Shown here one piece after another: positions 37,013 through 45,096 of a stretch of DNA of 64,000 nucleotides. The notes under the pieces were generated by a model. That model did not search any database, was not told the DNA's origin, and worked only from the letters and a program-made list of their open reading frames with translations. Position numbers and translations under genes: made by a program. Origin of the DNA: Micavibrio sp. UBA1850 (GTDB taxonomy: Bacteria > Pseudomonadota > Alphaproteobacteria > Micavibrionales > Micavibrionaceae); the NCBI GenBank assembly GCA_002338525.1, contig DDIM01000007.1, positions 375 to 64,374 of the forward strand, read 5' to 3'. Within the stretch, counting starts at the first letter, position 1, and every line of letters starts with the position of its first letter.

Positions 37013-37471
37013 TTACACGGCTACCTCGAATAAAGGCGAGTTTTGATTGCTTGAGGCAAAAGACATATCTTCGTAACGATCAATATAAGATTTCATCCAT
37101 GGACTTTCGGCACTGTCCTTCAAATGCGCTCGCATGCGTGTGGAATTTTCTATACACGAAACACGTTCTAAGATGATTTTTTCTTGGCGTGCCATATCTC
37201 CGTCACACCACACAAGCGTCCTTGCAAGCTCACAAAACCTCTTTTGGTTGTCTTCATTTTGAATACCCTCAAAAAGACCCTCTATGTCTTGCGGGTAATT
37301 CATGTCATTTTTCAAAATGCGCAGCTGAACAAGTGTGAAGGGCACTTCTTTGAGGTGATTGGAGAGGATATTTTGCTCCTCAACAGATAATACGCCGTCG
37401 ATGAGAGCAAACGCAAACACCGAACGCCACATCAAAAATTCGTCTTCACTAACTTGTTTTGCCGACTTCAT
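37013..37471 (-). CDS. TerB-like domain protein
   Basis: The 152-residue all-helical protein has a TerB/DUF533-like pattern: WRSVFAFALIDGVLSVEEQN, then CELARTLVWCDGDMARQEKI. The paired acidic positions (DGVLSVEE and DGDMARQE) are those that may bind metal in TerB. Its role outside tellurite-type stress clusters is unclear. It follows the PNPOx-like gene by 12 bases and probably shares its stress promoter. Confidence 0.7.
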   Translation of the reverse strand: MKSAKQVSEDEFLMWRSVFAFALIDGVLSVEEQNILSNHLKEVPFTLVQLRILKNDMNYPQDIEGLFEGIQNEDNQKRFCELARTLVWCDGDMARQEKIILERVSCIENSTRMRAHLKDSAESPWMKSYIDRYEDMSFASSNQNSPLFEVAV

Positions 37472-37483
37472 TGTAAATAATCC

Positions 37484-37966
37484 TTATCCGAACTTTTGGT
37501 TCTCACCGATGTCTGGTGTGTCATCAGTAAGGTTAGCTTTTGCAATTTCGTAAAGCTGAACAATTTTATTTTCATCAGCTTCCCAGTGCTCACCCTTGCT
37601 AATTTTTATTTCTAGCAAGGCAACCTCAGGGTCATCTTTACCCTTCTCAAACCATGCACCAGCAAAAGGGCTCCAGAATTTATCAATTAATGCCTTGTTT
37701 TGTGTCAGCGTCGCATTTCCAGTTAGTGACACATAAATACCAGAATCCTGATCACTGAAGGTCACGCAAACACCTGCGCCCGTATCAGTTTCAAAAACTT
37801 TATCAGCACTGCGCTTTGTAAAAAACCACAATGTTCCATCATATTCATCTTGCACAATGTGCATAGGGCGTGCGCGCATGTCTTGCCCATCCATCGTGGT
37901 GAGCATCCCCACAGGGGCATCTTTAATGTAATTCCAAATTTTTTCTTTATGTTCTTTGCTAGACAT
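37484..37966 (-). CDS. Pyridoxamine-5'-phosphate-oxidase-like general stress protein
   Basis: A flavin-binding split barrel of the general-stress-protein-26 type: GMLTTMDGQDMRARPMHIV, WFFTKRSADKVFE and YVSLTGNATLTQNKALIDKF, then FWSPFAGAWFEKGKDDPEVA. Such proteins may bind FMN or related cofactors but seldom oxidise pyridoxamine. The ATG at 37966 has a strong GGAGG ribosome binding site 6 bases upstream; a longer frame to 37999 is less likely. An EcfG-like promoter lies upstream. Confidence 0.9.
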   Translation of the reverse strand: MSSKEHKEKIWNYIKDAPVGMLTTMDGQDMRARPMHIVQDEYDGTLWFFTKRSADKVFETDTGAGVCVTFSDQDSGIYVSLTGNATLTQNKALIDKFWSPFAGAWFEKGKDDPEVALLEIKISKGEHWEADENKIVQLYEIAKANLTDDTPDIGENQKFG

Positions 37967-38000
37967 GAGACCTCCATTTTTTTTTGATTTCATAAACAAC

Positions 38001-38026
38001 TACGATTGGAGTGGCTCAAAGGTTCC
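38001..38026 (-). promoter_or_regulatory. EcfG-like promoter before the PNPOx-like and TerB-like genes
   Basis: On the minus strand GGAAC (38022-38026), 17 bases, CGTA (38001-38004): one mismatch in the -10. It faces away from the perfect match at 38122, giving a divergent stress promoter pair. Confidence 0.5.
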
Positions 38027-38121
38027 AACAAAAAGATATGACCGCGTATACACCTCATGCACATATATTCAGACCCCTAATATGTTATGCACGGCTGTAA
38101 GTCAGATATCCAAATTGATAT

Positions 38122-38146
38122 GGAACCACTAAGCACATTGCGCGTT
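38122..38146 (+). promoter_or_regulatory. EcfG-like promoter before the PfpI-like gene
   Basis: GGAAC (38122-38126), 16 bases, CGTT (38143-38146): a perfect match, 46 bases before the ATG. Confidence 0.75.
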
Positions 38147-38192
38147 AGACATCACCTACGCAAAGTAAAATAAACTATAGGAGATTAATTTT

Positions 38193-38762
38193 ATGACCCA
38201 ATCAAACAAACTTAACGGCAAAAAAATTGCATTTTTAGCAACTGATGGTTTTGAGCAAGTCGAGCTTACGCAACCATGGGAAAGTATTAAAAATGCAGGC
38301 GCCCAAGTTGAACTTATCTCTTTAGAAACTGGAGAAATTCAAGGCTTCAACCACACAGATAAAGGCGATACATTTAAAGTCGACAAAACGGTTGATGACG
38401 TCAGTGCCTCTGATTACAACGGCTTAGTTTTACCGGGCGGTGTACATAATCCGGATGCTCTACGCACTAATGAAAAAGCGGTAAAATTTATTAAAGCCTT
38501 TTTCGAACAACAAAAACCAGTTGCAGCCATCTGCCACGGTCCATGGACACTTATCGAAGCAGGCGTTGTTGAAGGACGAACATTAACTTCATGGCCAAGC
38601 CTTAAAACTGACATTGAAAATGCGGGCGGTAAATGGGTTGATGAACAAGTGGTGGTCGATGAAGGATTTGTCACAAGTCGCAACCCAGATGACTTAGACG
38701 CGTTTTGTGCAAAAGCCATCGAAGAATTTTGTGAAGGCCAGCATGAAAAGCAAGCCGCTTAA
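38193..38762 (+). CDS. DJ-1/PfpI-family protein (type 1 glutamine-amidotransferase-like)
   Basis: The family fold is clear: KKIAFLATDGFEQVELTQPW with the conserved Glu, YNGLVLPGGVHNPDALRT, and the nucleophile elbow AAICHGPWTLIEAG with the reactive Cys followed by His. TSWPSLKTDIENAGGKWVDE and VTSRNPDDLDAF are typical of the PfpI/YhbO branch, linked to protein or nucleotide deglycation and stress survival. AGGAGAT provides the ribosome binding site, and a perfect EcfG-like promoter lies upstream. Confidence 0.94.
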   Translation: MTQSNKLNGKKIAFLATDGFEQVELTQPWESIKNAGAQVELISLETGEIQGFNHTDKGDTFKVDKTVDDVSASDYNGLVLPGGVHNPDALRTNEKAVKFIKAFFEQQKPVAAICHGPWTLIEAGVVEGRTLTSWPSLKTDIENAGGKWVDEQVVVDEGFVTSRNPDDLDAFCAKAIEEFCEGQHEKQAA

Positions 38763-38801
38763 CAGCCACCTTAATATTATATATTAATATAAAGAATTAT
38801 T

Positions 38802-38842
38802 GACCAGCCTGTGTGCACTCACATAGGCTGGTCGCACATTTT
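38802..38842 (+). terminator. Terminator after the PfpI-like gene
   Basis: A stem of at least 8 bp (GACCAGCC at 38802-38809 with GGCTGGTC at 38826-38833), extended by GTGTG/CACAT pairing, is followed by CACATTTTATAA. The T run is short, so strength is uncertain. Confidence 0.65.
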
Positions 38843-38912
38843 ATAATACGTGTTTATTAAATTTCATAGACACGCTTTTTTGAAAATCACGCATTACAGT
38901 AAAGGTAAAAAT

Positions 38913-39419
38913 ATGACTGACTGGTTCACGATAAGCTTAGAACAAATGGCAGGCATAACATTATCTGTGCTTTTAATATATGTGATATTGATGCTGATCG
39001 TTCGTGCCAACGGGCTGCGTAGTTTTTCAAAAATGTCGGGGCACGACTTTGCCGTGACTGTGGCGATCGGCTCCATTCTAGCCACTACAGTGGTTGCAAA
39101 AGAGCCTTCAATCTTACAAGGGGCACTCGCAATTGCTGCACTTCTCTCCTTTCAAAACCTGTTTTCTCTTTGGCGTATTAAACGCGTTAAACAGTATCTG
39201 GAAAACACGCCTGTGTTTCTAATGAAGGGCGACAAAATCTTATATGAAAATCTAAACAAAAACAGAATTACTGAAGAAGACCTAATGGCTAAACTACGGG
39301 AGGCTAACGTCCTCAGGCTTGAAGACGTACAAGCCGTCGTTTTAGAACAAACAGGCGATATTTCGGTACTTCACGGTGATAAAGACATTGATGCACAAAT
39401 TTTAAAGGGCATTGAATAA
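38913..39419 (+). CDS. DUF421 (YetF-like) membrane protein
   Basis: Three N-terminal helices (SVLLIYVILMLIVRANG is the first clear one) with the family motif FSKMSGHDFAVTVAIGSILA (R-x-F-x-K-x-x-x-x-D-F-x-x-x-x-x-x-G). A small cytoplasmic domain follows (FLMKGDKILYENLNKNRITE, then DLMAKLREANV). Function unknown, often stress-associated. The ATG at 38913 has AAAGG just upstream; a longer frame begins at 38850. Confidence 0.85.
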   Translation: MTDWFTISLEQMAGITLSVLLIYVILMLIVRANGLRSFSKMSGHDFAVTVAIGSILATTVVAKEPSILQGALAIAALLSFQNLFSLWRIKRVKQYLENTPVFLMKGDKILYENLNKNRITEEDLMAKLREANVLRLEDVQAVVLEQTGDISVLHGDKDIDAQILKGIE

Positions 39420-39537
39420 CTAAGCATAATAGATACCACTCGACTTAAAAATTATAATCAAATAATGATCTGTCTAATTTTCAACGTATAAGATATATTA
39501 AACACAACTAAGGTTTTTATAATATCGAAAGGTTGAA

Positions 39538-40590
39538 ATGTCTCTTCTAATTTTTTACTTGCTGCTTGCGCTTATTGTGTCGTTTTTTTGTTCCATTGCG
39601 GAAGCCGTCTTATTGTCTGTACGCCCCTCTTATATTGCATCATTAGATAAGAAAAAATCATCGACTAAAACGCTTAGTAAAATAACCCAAAATTTAGATC
39701 GCCCCCTCGCGGCAATCCTAACCGCCAATACTATTGCTCATACTGTTGGCGCTGCGGGTGTTGGTGCGCAATCATCTATTGTTTTTGGCAGCGAGTTTTT
39801 AGGCCTCACATCTGCAATATTGACCGTATTGGTTTTACTGTTTAGTGAAATCATTCCCAAAACATTAGGTGCTGTATATTGGAAAAAACTCGCCCCGACT
39901 TTCGGAACGCTTATCAATTGGCTCTCAATTTCGCTATACCCCATCGTGTGGACGTCTGAAAAACTGACACGTATGCTTTCAAAATCAAGCCTTCATACCT
40001 CTACCTTTACGCGCAGTGAAGTAACGGCAATGGTCGAAATTGGTAAAAAAGAAGGCGTTTTAGATGAAAACGAACACATGATTGTGTCAAACCTTATGAC
40101 ACTAAAAAAAGTATCTGTACGCGAGGTCATGACACCAAGAACAGTTATGTTTTGCGTTCCAAAACACCTAACTGTGAAAGAGTTTTTCAAAGACCACTCA
40201 GAAACAGTCTTTTCAAGAATTCCTATTCTGGACACTCAATCAAACGCTATCAATGGGTATGTCCTAAAAACAGACCTATTAATCGCCCAAGCTCGAGATG
40301 ATTTTGATCTAAAAATCGAACAATTTGGCCGTAACATGCCTGTGTTTGATCAAACCCTCAATGTGTCTCAAGCATATAAAGAGCTGATTTCTGCCAAAAG
40401 TCACATTGCGCTCATCGTTGATGAATATGGAACAACACAAGGCCTTATTACACAAGAAGACATTATTGAGACGCTTCTTGGCCTTGAGATTACGGATGAA
40501 TTAGACAAAGTAGAGGATATGCAAAGCATCGCAAACGTCAAATGGCGAGAACGCATGAAGGCCATCGGTATGAACCCGGACAAATTATAA
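39538..40590 (+). CDS. CNNM/DUF21-CBS membrane protein
   Basis: The N-terminal DUF21 transmembrane domain (about residues 1-150: FCSIAEAVLLSVRPSYIASL, then TANTIAHTVGAAGVGAQSS and LFSEIIPKTLGAVYW) is followed by two CBS domains (VMTPRTVMFCVPKHLTVKEF and IALIVDEYGTTQGLITQEDI). This family is implicated in Mg or Co export. The usual C-terminal CorC_HlyC domain is absent: the protein ends about 25 residues after the second CBS. Single gene, no clear promoter identified. Confidence 0.88.
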   Translation: MSLLIFYLLLALIVSFFCSIAEAVLLSVRPSYIASLDKKKSSTKTLSKITQNLDRPLAAILTANTIAHTVGAAGVGAQSSIVFGSEFLGLTSAILTVLVLLFSEIIPKTLGAVYWKKLAPTFGTLINWLSISLYPIVWTSEKLTRMLSKSSLHTSTFTRSEVTAMVEIGKKEGVLDENEHMIVSNLMTLKKVSVREVMTPRTVMFCVPKHLTVKEFFKDHSETVFSRIPILDTQSNAINGYVLKTDLLIAQARDDFDLKIEQFGRNMPVFDQTLNVSQAYKELISAKSHIALIVDEYGTTQGLITQEDIIETLLGLEITDELDKVEDMQSIANVKWRERMKAIGMNPDKL

Positions 40591-40684
40591 TGGATTTATA
40601 GATGCTCGGCTTCTTCCCCCCTCCACTAATCTAATAATATGAAAACGATTGAGGCACAGATTATATTCTGCTAAACATTTAAAA

Positions 40685-41050
40685 ATGTTAAACCTTAAAC
40701 CGCACCATTACACTATGTTAGCTGTTTTAATCGCACTCTTTGTGAATGCGTTTACAACTGCAGGGTTCATGGCTGTAAAAGACAGTCGCGGTTTTCTTAA
40801 AATTGAGATTTGTACGGGCCAAGGGATCATTGAGATTGCAACGCCTGATAGCTCTAAAAAAGATAGTAATCATACAGATATTAAATGTGATTTTGCCCCA
40901 CACCTGACAACGGCCAGCTGGGCGCCTCAACACGATGCCGGTATTTTACACGTAAATGCATCAGAAATCATCACGCTTAATAATCAAACGTTTACAACTC
41001 ACATCGTCGAAAAATACTGGCACGCCCTTGCACCCCCTCTTTTTGTTTAA
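40685..41050 (+). CDS. Small DUF2946-like protein with N-terminal helix
   Basis: A hydrophobic helix (YTMLAVLIALFVNAFTTAGF) leads to a 90-residue exported part with two cysteines (LKIEICTGQGIIEIA, IKCDFAPHLTTASW). This pattern resembles the DUF2946 proteins found near copper/metal genes, but the match is partial. The ATG at 40685 is preferred over a TTG at 40649. Its position left of the Zur-like cluster is suggestive; no Zur-like box precedes it. Confidence 0.5.
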   Translation: MLNLKPHHYTMLAVLIALFVNAFTTAGFMAVKDSRGFLKIEICTGQGIIEIATPDSSKKDSNHTDIKCDFAPHLTTASWAPQHDAGILHVNASEIITLNNQTFTTHIVEKYWHALAPPLFV

Positions 41051-41096
41051 AGTTCATTCAAAAACTAAACAAAAATAAAACTAGAGGATTAAAATT

Positions 41097-41858
41097 ATGT
41101 GCAGATGGCATAAACATGTCGCAAAATCAATCGCGACGGATATTACACAAGATGGATTTGACGTAGGGCGCTACTCTGTTGCGCTTGTTGCAATGGGAAC
41201 ACAAAGAGTTGAGCAAACCGCATGGGGCTTGCAAGAGCTTCACTCTATTGATGGCTTCAACCCTGAAGAAATTTTGACACCTGAATGTCAAAAAGCATTT
41301 GAAAAATCAGCCGCATACACATCACTTACGGTTGATGAAATTCAAAATAAGCTGGATGATCAAATTTCAGTATTAAATCAAGCAATGGATCAGCTAAGCT
41401 CTGAAATCTCTATCTCAAAACAAGATTTAGGCATTACTGATCGCATCACAAAGGACGGTTACAAACAAACATGCTGTGCCACACCTAACCCGCGCGAAAA
41501 TGGTCCTCAACTTGATGCCGCTGTTGTTTATCTCGTCAAAGGTTACGACGATGATCTCAGAGACGTGGCCTCTCATGAGTTGGAAGTTATATCCAACTCA
41601 GAATTAAAGGCATTAAGATATGACCCAACTGTGCGCGGCAAAGATATGGAGCTACTTAAAACACAAGAACCCATAAGACATGCGGTAGAGCGCTATGTCG
41701 ACATTGACGGCGTTAAAGATGCGCTAAGAACCTCTTTTTCACTGTCTGTTGCCTATATCTTCAAAACCGCCCCTGATGATTTGAAAAACGGCACAGGCTT
41801 ATCGGGTGCCAGTGACTGCATCATGTGCGAAGGCGTAAAAGGACGCGCACCATCATGA
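41097..41858 (+). CDS. Unknown cytoplasmic Cys-containing protein
   Basis: Not recognised. The 253 residues have no signal peptide or membrane helix. A helical middle (LTVDEIQNKLDDQISVLNQA) is flanked by possible metal-binding cysteines: MCRWHKH at the start, QTCCATPNPRENGPQ in the middle and SDCIMCEGVKG at the end. A good GAGG ribosome binding site precedes the ATG. The stop overlaps the next start as ATGA, so the two proteins are probably made together. Metal binding or handling is only inferred from cysteines and context. Confidence 0.7.
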   Translation: MCRWHKHVAKSIATDITQDGFDVGRYSVALVAMGTQRVEQTAWGLQELHSIDGFNPEEILTPECQKAFEKSAAYTSLTVDEIQNKLDDQISVLNQAMDQLSSEISISKQDLGITDRITKDGYKQTCCATPNPRENGPQLDAAVVYLVKGYDDDLRDVASHELEVISNSELKALRYDPTVRGKDMELLKTQEPIRHAVERYVDIDGVKDALRTSFSLSVAYIFKTAPDDLKNGTGLSGASDCIMCEGVKGRAPS

Positions 41859-42247
41859 TATTGAGACATCATTTTGCTGTTGCGGCCACGTGTGCGGCTT
41901 TAGCCATAAATAATCCAACGGGTCACATCCTACTTCACGACGTGTCTATGCGTATAAAATATGATGATGAGTATCGTGCGGCGCTTGCCGACTTCGGTGA
42001 CATATCATTTGCGGAGTTTAGAAAAGACGCTGAGTTGTATTTAACCTCTTCAGCGTCAACTGACTTCGGCTTTATCGTTGACGCTGTCGCAGAGCTTAAG
42101 CCCGGTGCCAATGTTTTTTGTATTCAACCGGACAAAGAGAAGCCCCAATTTCCGCAAGATGATAATCTGGCTTGCCACGCTGTATGCTCTAGACGGTTAG
42201 ATAACCCTAACGAAAAAACACTCGTAAAAAAATTAGCCTATAGCTAA
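41855..42247 (+). CDS. Unknown small protein coupled to the Cys-containing protein
   Basis: Not recognised. The 130 residues start MILRHHFAVAATCAALAINN, with a short weakly hydrophobic stretch that may not be a true signal. Later Cys residues occur in ANVFCIQPDKE and NLACHAVCSRRL. The start is set by ATGA overlap with the upstream gene. The 42248-42339 gap before the Zur-like box shows no gene. Confidence 0.65.
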   Translation: MILRHHFAVAATCAALAINNPTGHILLHDVSMRIKYDDEYRAALADFGDISFAEFRKDAELYLTSSASTDFGFIVDAVAELKPGANVFCIQPDKEKPQFPQDDNLACHAVCSRRLDNPNEKTLVKKLAYS

Positions 42248-42339
42248 ACGCACAGACAGGTAAACAGTAGAAAAACCATACCCAACCTATCGCAACCAAG
42301 GACATAATAAAAAATATAAATTGGTTGCGATCTACGTTA

Positions 42340-42354
42340 TGTTACAATATAACA
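42340..42354 (+). promoter_or_regulatory. Zur-like operator 1
   Basis: TGTTACAATATAACA: arms TGTTA and TAACA around a 5-base centre. It is the exact reverse complement of box 3 at 45102 and resembles alphaproteobacterial Zur sites. It covers a likely -10 (TACAAT at 42343) with a weak -35 (TTGGTT at 42321), 31 bases before the His-rich membrane protein gene, so binding should repress that gene and zur itself. Confidence 0.75.
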
Positions 42355-42385
42355 ATTCTACATTTAACAACAAAACGTAGATATT

Positions 42386-42826
42386 GTGAAAAATAATTTT
42401 AATATAAACGCGCTCGCAACGCGTGCCAGCTCCGTCGTCGCAACCCATATACCGTGCTGTGGCCTTGCATTTGCAGCCTCTGCCATCGGCATTCCTATTG
42501 CAATACACCCCGCAGCAGAACTCGCCATAGCGGTCACAGGCGCAATTGTCGGAGATAGAGTGGCCCATAAATTTTTAAATACAAGCTGTTGCGAAGCTGA
42601 GGCAAAAAACGCCTCCCTATTTAAAAAATACAAAGGGCCCGTTGCAATCGGTATCTTATCTTGGGGGCTTCATCAGGCTTATTTTCACGATCATAGTGCT
42701 CATGAGGGCGAAAGCCATGACACACATAATCACACCAGCCACGATCATAGTCATCATCATAGTTTTCAAGATTACTTGGATTGTAGACAGCCTGAGAAAA
42801 ACATATACTGTCTAGAACGAAAGTAA
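42386..42826 (+). CDS. His-rich membrane protein, Zur-regulated
   Basis: Two hydrophobic segments (HIPCCGLAFAASAIGIPIAI and AAELAIAVTGAIVG) are preceded by Cys-Cys and followed by another Cys pair (NTSCCEAEAKN). A third hydrophobic region leads to a C-terminal His-rich tail (YFHDHSAHEGESHDTHNHTS and SHDHSHHHSFQDY). The arrangement recalls MerC-like and Zn-binding membrane proteins but I cannot name a family. Start is a GTG; no strong ribosome binding site. The zur gene follows after 24 bases. Confidence 0.75.
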   Translation: MKNNFNINALATRASSVVATHIPCCGLAFAASAIGIPIAIHPAAELAIAVTGAIVGDRVAHKFLNTSCCEAEAKNASLFKKYKGPVAIGILSWGLHQAYFHDHSAHEGESHDTHNHTSHDHSHHHSFQDYLDCRQPEKNIYCLERK

Positions 42827-42850
42827 CGGATAAAGAGTAGACATACGAAT

Positions 42851-43273
42851 ATGCCATTAAAAGATATAAAAAAAGGTTGTGAAGCAAAGGGACTAAGGCT
42901 CACCACGTCCAGACAAGACGTCTATGAGATTATAGAAAAAAGCGACAAGCCAATAGGCGCGTATGAAATACTAGAAAAGCTCTCGCTCATTCACAGCGCG
43001 TCAAAACCGCCGACAGTCTACCGCGCATTAGATTTTTTAATAAAGCACAACTTCATACATAGAATAGAAAGCCTCAACGCCTACATAGTATGTGAAGAAG
43101 ACCACGCGCATCACGGATCACAATTTATCGTGTGTGACAAATGTACACGTGTTGAAGAAATTCATCTATGTCACCTTCCTAAAGAAATAGATAGCCGTTT
43201 ATCTGACACTAAATTCCAAATGCTTTATTGGAACACCGAGATACACGGCCTTTGCCAAGCTTGTCAAAAATAA
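42851..43273 (+). CDS. zur: Fur-family regulator, probably Zur
   Basis: The N-terminal winged helix (KGLRLTTSRQDVYEIIEKSD, then GAYEILEKLS and KPPTVYRALDFLIKHNFIHR) and C-terminal dimer domain (EDHAHHGSQFIVCDKCTRVE, then HGLCQACQK) are complete. The two CxxC pairs give the structural zinc site. Three TGTTAT...TAACA-type palindromes around it and the His-rich/ABC neighbours argue for zinc rather than iron. The regulator is probably autoregulated through box 1, which lies upstream of the gene it follows. Confidence 0.88.
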   Translation: MPLKDIKKGCEAKGLRLTTSRQDVYEIIEKSDKPIGAYEILEKLSLIHSASKPPTVYRALDFLIKHNFIHRIESLNAYIVCEEDHAHHGSQFIVCDKCTRVEEIHLCHLPKEIDSRLSDTKFQMLYWNTEIHGLCQACQK

Positions 43274-43321
43274 GATTAGGCCAAAGACAAAAAGGCTCTA
43301 GACAAGCCTTGAAAATAATTT

Positions 43322-43336
43322 AGTTATATTATAACA
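43322..43336 (+). promoter_or_regulatory. Zur-like operator 2
   Basis: AGTTATATTATAACA, with GTTATATTATAAC (43323-43335) a perfect 13-base palindrome. It lies 38 bases before the CooC-like ATPase gene. A weak hairpin (AAGGCT/AGCCTT at 43292-43310) just left may end the zur transcript. Confidence 0.7.
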
Positions 43337-43373
43337 ATTAGGATCACAAAATAATCAAAAGGGACTATTAAAA

Positions 43374-44345
43374 ATGAGAATTGCATTCTGTGGTAAAGGC
43401 GGTAGCGGAAAATCAACACTTTCAAGCTTATTTGCGCGTTATTTAGCCAGTCAGAAATTGCCACTTATCGTGATGGATGGTGACATAAATCAGCATTTAG
43501 GCCACGCACTTGGATTTTCTCAAGAAGAGCTAAAATCACAAAAAAAACTTGGAAGTGAAGCCGATACACTTCACCGTTATGTTAAAGGCACAAACCCGCG
43601 CATAGCCAATATTGATCTTATTAGTGAAAACACACCACCAGGTGAAGGCTCGGGCCTTCTTCATTTCAACGAGCGCAACGAGGTAAGCAACACCTACGAG
43701 CTTGAAAAAGATGGCATTCGTTTCTTAACACTCGGCGGGCATAGCGACGAGCAAGTCGGCGCCACATGCTATCATGCCTTTACTCATAAAATGGGCACAT
43801 ATCTAAACCACCTCATTGATGATAAAAACGAGTATTTTATTGGCGATATGTGTGCAGGCGCTGACCCTTTTGCAAGCGCCCTTGCTTCAAAATTTGACGT
43901 CATTTTTCTAGTTGTTGAACCGACAGAAAAATCTGTTGGTGTTTTTGATCAATGCGTCGAGTATGCCAAACCATACGGCATAAAAATCTGCGTTATTGGT
44001 AATAAAATCGAAGATCAAGACGATCTGGATTTCATCCGCGCAAAGGTTGGTGATGCACTCGTTGGCCACCTAACGCGTTCTGATTTTGTAAGAAAACAAG
44101 AAAAAGGTGTTTGGCAAGACATCTCGAACCTTGAGACGGAGAACCTGACGCTGCTATCTGATCTTTTAAGCATCACAAACGACATTGAAAGAAATTGGGA
44201 CAGATACCAACAAAACAATCTCTCTTTCTTTGAGCGTGCCGCTAAAAGCTGGGCAGATGCTCTTTATGAAACAGATATGATGGAACAGGTCGATCCTGAC
44301 TTCCGTTATCAGGATCATGCATACGGCGTTAAAAAAGCATCTTAA
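43374..44345 (+). CDS. CooC-like P-loop ATPase, Zur-regulated
   Basis: A deviant Walker A MRIAFCGKGGSGKSTLSSLF and the MIPG/SIMIBI-type switch segment PLIVMDGDINQHLGHALGF place it with MinD/CooC ATPases. CooC inserts nickel in CO dehydrogenase; relatives serve other metalloenzymes. The CxGADPFASALAS segment (FIGDMCAGADPFASALA) resembles CooC, whose CxC metal site is not obvious here. Ribosome binding site AAGGGA. A strong operator 2 indicates zinc-starvation induction. No metalloenzyme target is adjacent, so its client is unknown. Confidence 0.85.
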   Translation: MRIAFCGKGGSGKSTLSSLFARYLASQKLPLIVMDGDINQHLGHALGFSQEELKSQKKLGSEADTLHRYVKGTNPRIANIDLISENTPPGEGSGLLHFNERNEVSNTYELEKDGIRFLTLGGHSDEQVGATCYHAFTHKMGTYLNHLIDDKNEYFIGDMCAGADPFASALASKFDVIFLVVEPTEKSVGVFDQCVEYAKPYGIKICVIGNKIEDQDDLDFIRAKVGDALVGHLTRSDFVRKQEKGVWQDISNLETENLTLLSDLLSITNDIERNWDRYQQNNLSFFERAAKSWADALYETDMMEQVDPDFRYQDHAYGVKKAS

Positions 44346-44353
44346 CGCCGTAT
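44321..44353. terminator. Long inverted repeat between convergent genes, possible bidirectional terminator
   Basis: Perfect 12-base arms ATACGGCGTTAA (44321-44332) and TTAACGCCGTAT (44342-44353) around a 9-base loop. It covers the 3' end of the ATPase gene and lies 8 bases past the stop of the methyltransferase gene. Neither side has a T run after it, so termination is only likely, not clear. Confidence 0.4.
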
Positions 44354-44360
44354 AGGTGGT

Positions 44361-45068
44361 TTAGCGCACTGCGCTACATATATCGAGGCGTTGATAATTG
44401 TCAAAATTATTAACTTTAAATGTTTTGGTTTCAATATTTTTGAAACCAACCTCTTTCATGGCTTTTGAAAACACTTCTGAAGTGGGGCTGAGGCTCCCTT
44501 CAATTTTGTAGCTTTGCATTCTCTTCACATCTTCTGTTTCTTCATTGAATGGCCCAGATACTGTCAGCAGCAAACCGCCATCTTTCAAAAAGTCATATGA
44601 TGTTTGCATCGCCGTCACAAATTCTTCATATGTGTCGACGACGGGTAATGACTCATTGGCAAGGACAATGTCATATTTCTTGTCTGGCTTGTCTTTCAAA
44701 AAATCAAAAACTTTAACAACATCAAGTTTTTCAACAAGTTGCTTTTCAATATTTTCTGGCGTCTCATGAATGACACCATTTTCATATAAATACTTCATAT
44801 AGATCGGGTGTTTTTTCATTAAATCACCCGGCTGCCAATTATCCATCAAATCACGGAAAATAGAAATAGCCTCAGCACTCAAATCATAGCATGAGTAGCT
44901 TTCAACGCGCTCAATATAACCCATCGCCCAGTAATGCCCAATTGCATGAGCTCCCAAGTCGCAAACCGTCGGACGATCAATACGTTTTATTACATTTTCG
45001 ATAACGTCTGAAAAATAATCAGGCATTTCCTCTTCACGGTAAACATTTTGCGCATACTCTTTATGCAT
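44361..45068 (-). CDS. SAM-dependent methyltransferase-like enzyme, Zur-regulated
   Basis: A Rossmann methyltransferase-like fold is visible: motif I VCDLGAHAIGHYWAMGYI (atypical, with AHAIG where G-x-G is usual), SYSCYDLSAEAIS at motif II, YDIVLANESLPVVDTYEEF and LKDGGLLLTVSGPF. It could transfer a methyl or, like some relatives, an aminocarboxypropyl group; I cannot decide. A perfect AGGAGG lies 8 bases before the ATG. It diverges from the PLP-enzyme operon, with operator 3 between them, so the two are probably derepressed together. Confidence 0.78.
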   Translation of the reverse strand: MHKEYAQNVYREEEMPDYFSDVIENVIKRIDRPTVCDLGAHAIGHYWAMGYIERVESYSCYDLSAEAISIFRDLMDNWQPGDLMKKHPIYMKYLYENGVIHETPENIEKQLVEKLDVVKVFDFLKDKPDKKYDIVLANESLPVVDTYEEFVTAMQTSYDFLKDGGLLLTVSGPFNEETEDVKRMQSYKIEGSLSPTSEVFSKAMKEVGFKNIETKTFKVNNFDNYQRLDICSAVR

Positions 45069-45096
45069 CTAAACCTCCTATAAAAAACTTTACAAA

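Noticed and set aside
36989..37014. Hairpin AAGCTTA/TAAGCTT with a following T run, looking like a terminator
   Set aside because: It is oriented for plus-strand transcripts, and no plus-strand gene ends there; both flanking genes are on the minus strand.
43292..43310. AAGGCT/AGCCTT hairpin after zur as a terminator
   Set aside because: The stem is only 6 bp and the T content after it is low; it is mentioned under operator 2 but not listed as a feature.
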